NCBI GenBank assembly: GCA_964459635.1
Contig: CAYWMQ010000026.1
Span: forward strand, 1 to 10,117
Direction of reading: 5' to 3'
Source of the DNA: CAYWMQ01 sp964459635
GTDB lineage: Bacteria > Patescibacteriota > Minisyncoccia > Phycocordibacterales > UBA12088
Length of the DNA: 10,117 nucleotides
A model generated the notes under the pieces. It was not told the origin of the DNA and did not search any database. It saw only the letters and a list, made by a program, of their open reading frames with translations. Every line of letters begins with the position of its first letter. The stretch's first letter is position 1. A program made the translations under genes and the position numbers. Below, in pieces: positions 6,591 to 10,117 of this stretch.

Positions 6591-6615
6591 AAAAATCCCG
6601 GCAACGCGCCGGGAT
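6591..6615 (-). terminator. Intrinsic terminator between the ATPase gene and dop
   Basis: A perfect 8-bp stem ATCCCGGC / GCCGGGAT with a 5-nt loop is followed on the transcribed strand by a T run (TTTT after the stem's final T). It begins 21 nt after the ATPase stop codon and 34 nt before dop. It should cut most transcripts after the ATPase gene, so dop would depend on read-through or on a promoter inside the end of the ATPase gene. Confidence 0.8.
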
Positions 6616-6636
6616 CATGAGTGGCATGTCGCAGTA

Positions 6637-8373
6637 CTAGCGCGACGACGCACTGTGCGCACGATCTTCAAATCGCACAGCCTTAAGCGCAGCCGACGCG
6701 TGGATGACTCCTTCCATGTACAGCACGCTCTCAAGTGTTACCGCACCCATCTGCTGAGCCCGTTCGATGAACGCCTCAGCGGCGCAAACCTCAAGGTCGG
6801 ACCGTACCACACCAAGTGGTTCTGTCTTGGGAGCCAGAGCATACCGCTGCACAGCGCGGCGTTTTGCTTTATTGACGATACCTTCGATGATGGCTCCGGA
6901 TATCATGTCCGGATAGCGCACTACCTGGCTTTTGCCATCCGCAAATGTGAGCGTGCAGATGACATTGTCAGATTCATCGTAGAGCTTGCGCACGACGCAC
7001 TCAACCAAGTAGTCGCGCGCCTTGCTTGCACTATGGCGGAAGGCAAAAGCCTCACCGGTGGGTCGGCCTTCGATGTCCGTGGGCTCGTAGATATCCACAT
7101 TATACTTGGTGTGCACTTCGTCCCACGAGTCCTTCAGGTACACCTTGAAGATCTCGATGACACCTTCCCTGGTGGGCCGAGTAAACGTGAATGTTTGGTC
7201 ACAGCGCCCAGGCCGCAGCACCGCAGGATCGATACGATCGATGCGGTTGCTCAGCAGTACCGTGTATACACCACCTCTTCCTTGGAAGTCATCCATGAGC
7301 GTGCAGAGCTGTGGGACGGTCGTAGATGAGATATCTGTCGATATGCCCGCCCCGCGGATGCCGAAGACACCCTCACTTTCGTCAAACGCCACGATCACAA
7401 GTTTTTTGCGGCTTGTGAGCGTACGCGCTGTTGTATACACATCACGGATGGCGGCTTCGGTGTTGCCGAGCCATTTGTCCAACAAGGACGAGGTAGGCAC
7501 GTACAGCAACGCAACTTCCATTGCCGGGTCGCCGGTAGACCGGCGGAGTTCTTCCGCTATTTCATGCACCACCACACGCAAGAGTAGTGTTTTGCCTGTA
7601 CCCGGTGGACCAACCCACACACTGCCCCTGATAGGACGAGCCCCGATCTTGCTCGTAGCTTCGTCGTAGACAAGCGGCAGTATAAGGTCTTCGGTAAGTC
7701 GTCGCCTGAGATCGCCAACGCCACCTATGTCGCGCCATGTGGCAGTGGGCGCTTCGATCACGTACGGGGAGCTCGCGCGCTCAGAAAGCACGGACACGAT
7801 CATACGGGTCACTGCATCAAAGACAACACGTGCGCCCGGCTCAAGCTTGAGAAGAGACGCCTTTGCCAAGCCCGGCGTGGGCTCAACCAACAACTGCGTC
7901 TGGCTACCAGTGGGTGTTACCAGCACAGAGCCCGACACGTCTCCCGCTTCACGTATGACCTCGTTGACCACTGCGATGGATGGGTTGAGCGAGGTGCAGT
8001 CAAGCACGTCAACAACAAGACCTCTTGCCGTGACGAGTGTCTGTCCGGGCACAAGCGTATCGGGATGTACAGGTTCTTCCGCCATAAAAACTTGTGAAAG
8101 CTTTCCACCCGCCTCGATGACCTCGACCTTGTACATGATCTGCTTGCGGAGGCTGCCCTCACCCACTGTTTCGGTTCCCATCACTTTCCGGAACCATACA
8201 TATGAGCGCGGCGGTGCAATAGCCATCTCAAGCTGTGCGCGCTGCTTACTGAGTCGTTGTGTGAGATCTTCGATCATTCGAGCAGCCGCTTCGTCGCTTA
8301 CCTTTGCAGGCTGGATCTGCTCCTCTTTGTGTTCCTTTTCAACAACGCTAGCTGTACCTTCCTTCGTCGCCAT
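6637..8373 (-). CDS. mpa: ARC/Mpa-type AAA+ ATPase (proteasomal-type unfoldase)
   Basis: Predicted 578-residue hexameric unfoldase of the ARC/Mpa family, which in known systems binds Pup through an N-terminal coiled coil and threads tagged proteins into the 20S core. Residues ~25-52 are a heptad-like coiled coil (DEAAARMIEDLTQRLSKQRA). About 55-205 corresponds to the OB-fold region. The AAA+ domain follows: Walker A GPPGTGKT (255-262), pore loop KWLGNTE (300-306), Walker B LVIVAFDE (325-332), sensor Asn376 and arginine finger segment LRPGR (386-390). The ARC-specific C-terminal part is present (YPDMISGAIIEGIVNKAKRR, 487-506). The mycobacterial C-terminus GQYL, which docks on the proteasome, is absent; this protein ends HSASSR. 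The start is supported by AAAGGAG 6 nt upstream, and a good promoter precedes it. It is first in the cluster and has its own terminator. Confidence 0.93.
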   Translation of the reverse strand: MATKEGTASVVEKEHKEEQIQPAKVSDEAAARMIEDLTQRLSKQRAQLEMAIAPPRSYVWFRKVMGTETVGEGSLRKQIMYKVEVIEAGGKLSQVFMAEEPVHPDTLVPGQTLVTARGLVVDVLDCTSLNPSIAVVNEVIREAGDVSGSVLVTPTGSQTQLLVEPTPGLAKASLLKLEPGARVVFDAVTRMIVSVLSERASSPYVIEAPTATWRDIGGVGDLRRRLTEDLILPLVYDEATSKIGARPIRGSVWVGPPGTGKTLLLRVVVHEIAEELRRSTGDPAMEVALLYVPTSSLLDKWLGNTEAAIRDVYTTARTLTSRKKLVIVAFDESEGVFGIRGAGISTDISSTTVPQLCTLMDDFQGRGGVYTVLLSNRIDRIDPAVLRPGRCDQTFTFTRPTREGVIEIFKVYLKDSWDEVHTKYNVDIYEPTDIEGRPTGEAFAFRHSASKARDYLVECVVRKLYDESDNVICTLTFADGKSQVVRYPDMISGAIIEGIVNKAKRRAVQRYALAPKTEPLGVVRSDLEVCAAEAFIERAQQMGAVTLESVLYMEGVIHASAALKAVRFEDRAHSASSR

Positions 8374-8395
8374 ATCACGCTCCTTTCATAGCCGA

Positions 8396-8425
8396 CTTAT
8401 ACTACTGAGGTACCTTGATTGTAAA
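8396..8425 (-). promoter_or_regulatory. Promoter of the ARC/Mpa ATPase gene
   Basis: On the minus strand TTTACA (8425-8420) and TATAAG (8401-8396) are separated by 18 bp; each matches the sigma70 consensus at 5 of 6 positions. Transcription would begin near 8389, leaving a leader of about 15 nt that contains only the AAAGGAG ribosome site before the ATG at 8373. Confidence 0.6.
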
Positions 8426-8493
8426 GGTGCGCTCCATTTCCCAGAATATAGTGGTTTTGAAAACACAAAATATTGACAAATCTTGCATACTCT

Positions 8494-8516
8494 GTATGAC
8501 GTGTTCCACGTCATAC
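8494..8516. promoter_or_regulatory. Perfect 10-bp inverted repeat upstream of mpa (candidate operator)
   Basis: GTATGACGTG and CACGTCATAC surround TTC. A further half-site CATAC at 8486-8490 forms a second, shorter inverted repeat with the left arm (CATAC-TCT-GTATG). It lies about 70 bp upstream of the mpa -35 box. No T-run follows on either strand, so it is a poor terminator, and it resembles a binding site for a dimeric regulator. A plus-strand TTGACA at 8473-8478 with TATGAC at 8495-8500 (16-bp spacer) would place a -10 box inside the left arm, but no gene follows on that strand. Confidence 0.5.
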
Positions 8517-8570
8517 CACATGCCCTCCATGGACGGCAATTTGAGCCTCTTGCGAAATCTGTGCTGTAGC

Positions 8571-8645
8571 AAAAAAAAACGACTTTTAGGCCAGCGATCA
8601 AGCTACACAATAAGAAGCACGCGCGGTTTTAACCCGCGTCGCGGG
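8571..8645 (-). other. Gap between kinase and ATPase genes: T9 run and small palindrome
   Basis: After the histidine kinase stop, the minus strand has a small palindrome CCCGCGACGCGGG (8645-8633), and about 50 nt later a run of nine T (8579-8571). Neither is a textbook terminator, because the T-run has no strong stem directly before it. Together they are the only candidate end signals for the kinase transcript. The rest of 8426-8742, apart from the inverted repeat at 8494-8516, holds nothing I recognise. Confidence 0.3.
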
Positions 8646-8742
8646 AATACACGATGACCTTCAGTGAGACCCTTGGATGAACACATCGTACGATTATGCG
8701 ACATACGAAGTGGATGCAAGAAGGCAGGACTGAGCGGAGCAT

Positions 8743-10080
8743 CTAGGAGGAGCCAGCGTCATGTTCGTTGTGCTCGATCTCCGCATCCATGGGGAGATAG
8801 AGCGTAAAGCGCGAGCCTTCGCCCTCGACCGAGCTTACATGTACAGAACCGCCCATGAGCTCCACAAACGTACGCGTAAGGTATAGCCCCAACCCGGAGC
8901 CATGTACCCTGCCCCGCTTGACCTTGGCCTTATAGTACGGCTCAAAAAGGTGTGGCAGGTGATCCGGGGCGATACCTCTCCCGGTGTCCGTGACGGATAC
9001 TTCAATGCCTTTATCGGCGGGACCTAACCGTACGGTGAGCACACCGCCTTCCGGCGTGTATTTAATGGCGTTTGAGAGAAGATTGGCCACACAGTGTTTG
9101 AAGAGCATGGGGTCAAGTGTCGCATACAGTACCTTATTCACGCCAAACGTCTTGAGCACAAGTCGCTTGTTCGTGCGTTGTGGCTCAAAACGTTCAAGTA
9201 CTTCACGTGTGATGCGTGCAATATCGGTACGTACGGGCTCCACTCGCACCTTGCCTTCGTCGAGTCGGTGCACCTCCAAAAGCTCGTCAATAAGGGCACT
9301 AAGCTGCTGCACGCCCTCCGTAAGACCCGCGAGCGGTGCGTCAAGCCCGGGCACCTTCTGCTTCATTGCCGTATCCTGCAATATTTCTCCATACAAGCTG
9401 ATCGTTGTGATAGGGTTGCGCAGTTGATGAGCGGCAAAAGAAACAAACTCGCTTTTTAGTCGCTGCACTTCTTCCACATGGGCTATAGTGGCATACACCA
9501 CACGCCTGTTTGCGTACCATATACCGAGGTACGCGAGCAGCGTTACCAGTGCAAGCGTGACAATATGTCGATAGAAAATTCCGTGTGCTTTGGCTACGAG
9601 CGCGTCCCAGTGATATGCCAACGCCAGAGTTCCATACTCATCGCCGTTCACTTGAAATGGTACATGTGCATATACATGAGGCGTATCGTGCGGCTCGTCA
9701 GCGTAGAACGTGCCCGGACTCACTGTTGCAAATGCAGCCGCAAGCTGCGGTAGACCCTGCAGCACATCCGCATCACCGTGATGTTCGCTGTCACTACGGT
9801 AGGCCATCACCACTCCGTTAACACCCCCGATAACTACGTCGAATACGTTGGGTACACGAGGATACCCACTGTGAAAAACGAGAAACCCGGCGTCTATGTA
9901 CGATACAAGCACATACGAAACCGCCGTACCATCCGTACGCGGCTGTGCGATAAGCAGATATGGCTTTCCTTCTACATCTACAAAACTGCCGATAGTTGGC
10001 GCGTGCGTTTCTAGTGCCCTGACAAAAAAGGGCCGCTGCGCAAACGTATCGCGCCGCGGCCCATCCTGAAGTGCCCGCAC
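8743..10080 (-). CDS. Membrane sensor histidine kinase, 5' end uncertain
   Basis: Reading frame of 445 residues from a GTG. Residues ~1-165 look like an extracytoplasmic Cache-like sensor region (RPFFVRALETHAPTIGSFVD near 16-35, VSYVLVSYIDAGF near 55-66). One membrane helix lies at about 172-190. The kinase core has an H-box FAAHQLRNPITT (215-226) with phospho-acceptor His218, an N-box NLLSNAIKYT (333-342), a G1 box DTGRGI (365-370), an F-box LPHLFEPYYK (375-384) and a G2 box GSGLGLYL (394-401). It would autophosphorylate and pass phosphate to a response regulator, which is not in the window. The GTG at 10080 has no properly spaced ribosome site, and in-frame TAG (10086-10084) and TGA (10095-10093) lie just upstream. 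The N-terminal membrane helix expected for a Cache sensor is missing. The gene may be frameshifted or truncated at the 5' end. It is separated from the ATPase gene by 369 nt, so a functional link is unproven. Confidence 0.88.
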   Translation of the reverse strand: MRALQDGPRRDTFAQRPFFVRALETHAPTIGSFVDVEGKPYLLIAQPRTDGTAVSYVLVSYIDAGFLVFHSGYPRVPNVFDVVIGGVNGVVMAYRSDSEHHGDADVLQGLPQLAAAFATVSPGTFYADEPHDTPHVYAHVPFQVNGDEYGTLALAYHWDALVAKAHGIFYRHIVTLALVTLLAYLGIWYANRRVVYATIAHVEEVQRLKSEFVSFAAHQLRNPITTISLYGEILQDTAMKQKVPGLDAPLAGLTEGVQQLSALIDELLEVHRLDEGKVRVEPVRTDIARITREVLERFEPQRTNKRLVLKTFGVNKVLYATLDPMLFKHCVANLLSNAIKYTPEGGVLTVRLGPADKGIEVSVTDTGRGIAPDHLPHLFEPYYKAKVKRGRVHGSGLGLYLTRTFVELMGGSVHVSSVEGEGSRFTLYLPMDAEIEHNEHDAGSS

Positions 10081-10117
10081 TTCCTACACCCGTCACATGT
10101 CGAACGTCACGGTGCTG

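Noticed and set aside
7727..8476. 249-residue plus-strand reading frame opposite the ATPase gene
   Set aside because: The Ser/Thr-rich translation is typical of the antisense of a coding region, and it runs over the ATPase start and promoter.
8494..8516. Inverted repeat as terminator of the kinase gene
   Set aside because: No T-run follows the stem on the minus strand and it lies more than 220 nt from the kinase stop. A regulator site is a better fit, although termination is not excluded.
10081..10117. Recoding of TGA or TAG to extend the histidine kinase upstream
   Set aside because: TGA is the natural stop of dop, pafA and lon, and TAG ends the ATPase and kinase genes, so recoding of either codon is not supported.

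Overview
The window holds a compact minus-strand locus for a Pup/UBact-type protein-tagging pathway. Transcription runs from high to low coordinates. The order is: ARC/Mpa-type ring ATPase (8373-6637), Dop-like enzyme (6557-4866), PafA-like ligase (4857-3334), a 53-residue Pup-like modifier ending in Ser-Gly-Glu (3282-3121), and a LonB/YcbZ-type S16 protease (3010-623). A sensor histidine kinase with an uncertain 5' end lies upstream (10080-8743), and a tRNA-Glu(UUC) gene lies downstream (73-2). No 20S proteasome alpha or beta subunit gene is present in the window. In the usual actinobacterial order (arc-dop-pup-prcB-prcA-pafA) the core particle genes directly follow pup; here the Lon-like protease occupies that place.

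Organism: a bacterium of middling to slightly high GC that is clearly not a typical actinobacterium. The Pup ends in Glu rather than Gln. The ligase family members are divergent. The ATPase lacks the proteasome-docking tail. The region near the tRNA is studded with short perfect GC-rich palindromes of the kind often seen in candidate-phylum (Patescibacteria/Parcubacteria-like) genomes. Systems of this kind with C-terminal Glu were described as UBact in Nitrospina, NC10 and several candidate phyla. I lean towards a candidate phylum, but the sequence alone does not prove it. TGA ends several genes (dop, pafA, lon), so there is no sign of TGA recoding.

Layout: 1-73 is tRNA-Glu. 74-622 is non-coding and contains a decayed tRNA-Glu copy interrupted by palindromes, several hairpins and the lon terminator. 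623-8373 is the tagging/proteolysis gene cluster. 8374-8742 is a regulatory gap with a good promoter for the ATPase gene and a perfect 10-bp inverted repeat. 8743-10080 is the histidine kinase. 10081-10117 contains no recognisable gene.

How the genes may work together (inference): the PafA-like enzyme would join the C-terminal Glu of the modifier to substrate lysines with no prior deamidation. The Dop-like enzyme would remove the tag. The ATPase would bind the tag through its N-terminal coiled coil and unfold the substrate. The Lon-like protease, whose own N-terminal P-loop looks dead, is a candidate for the degradation chamber or for a parallel proteolytic outlet. Internal control elements (a terminator after the ATPase gene, a likely private promoter for pup, and a hairpin between pup and lon) suggest that the gene products are not made in equal amounts.
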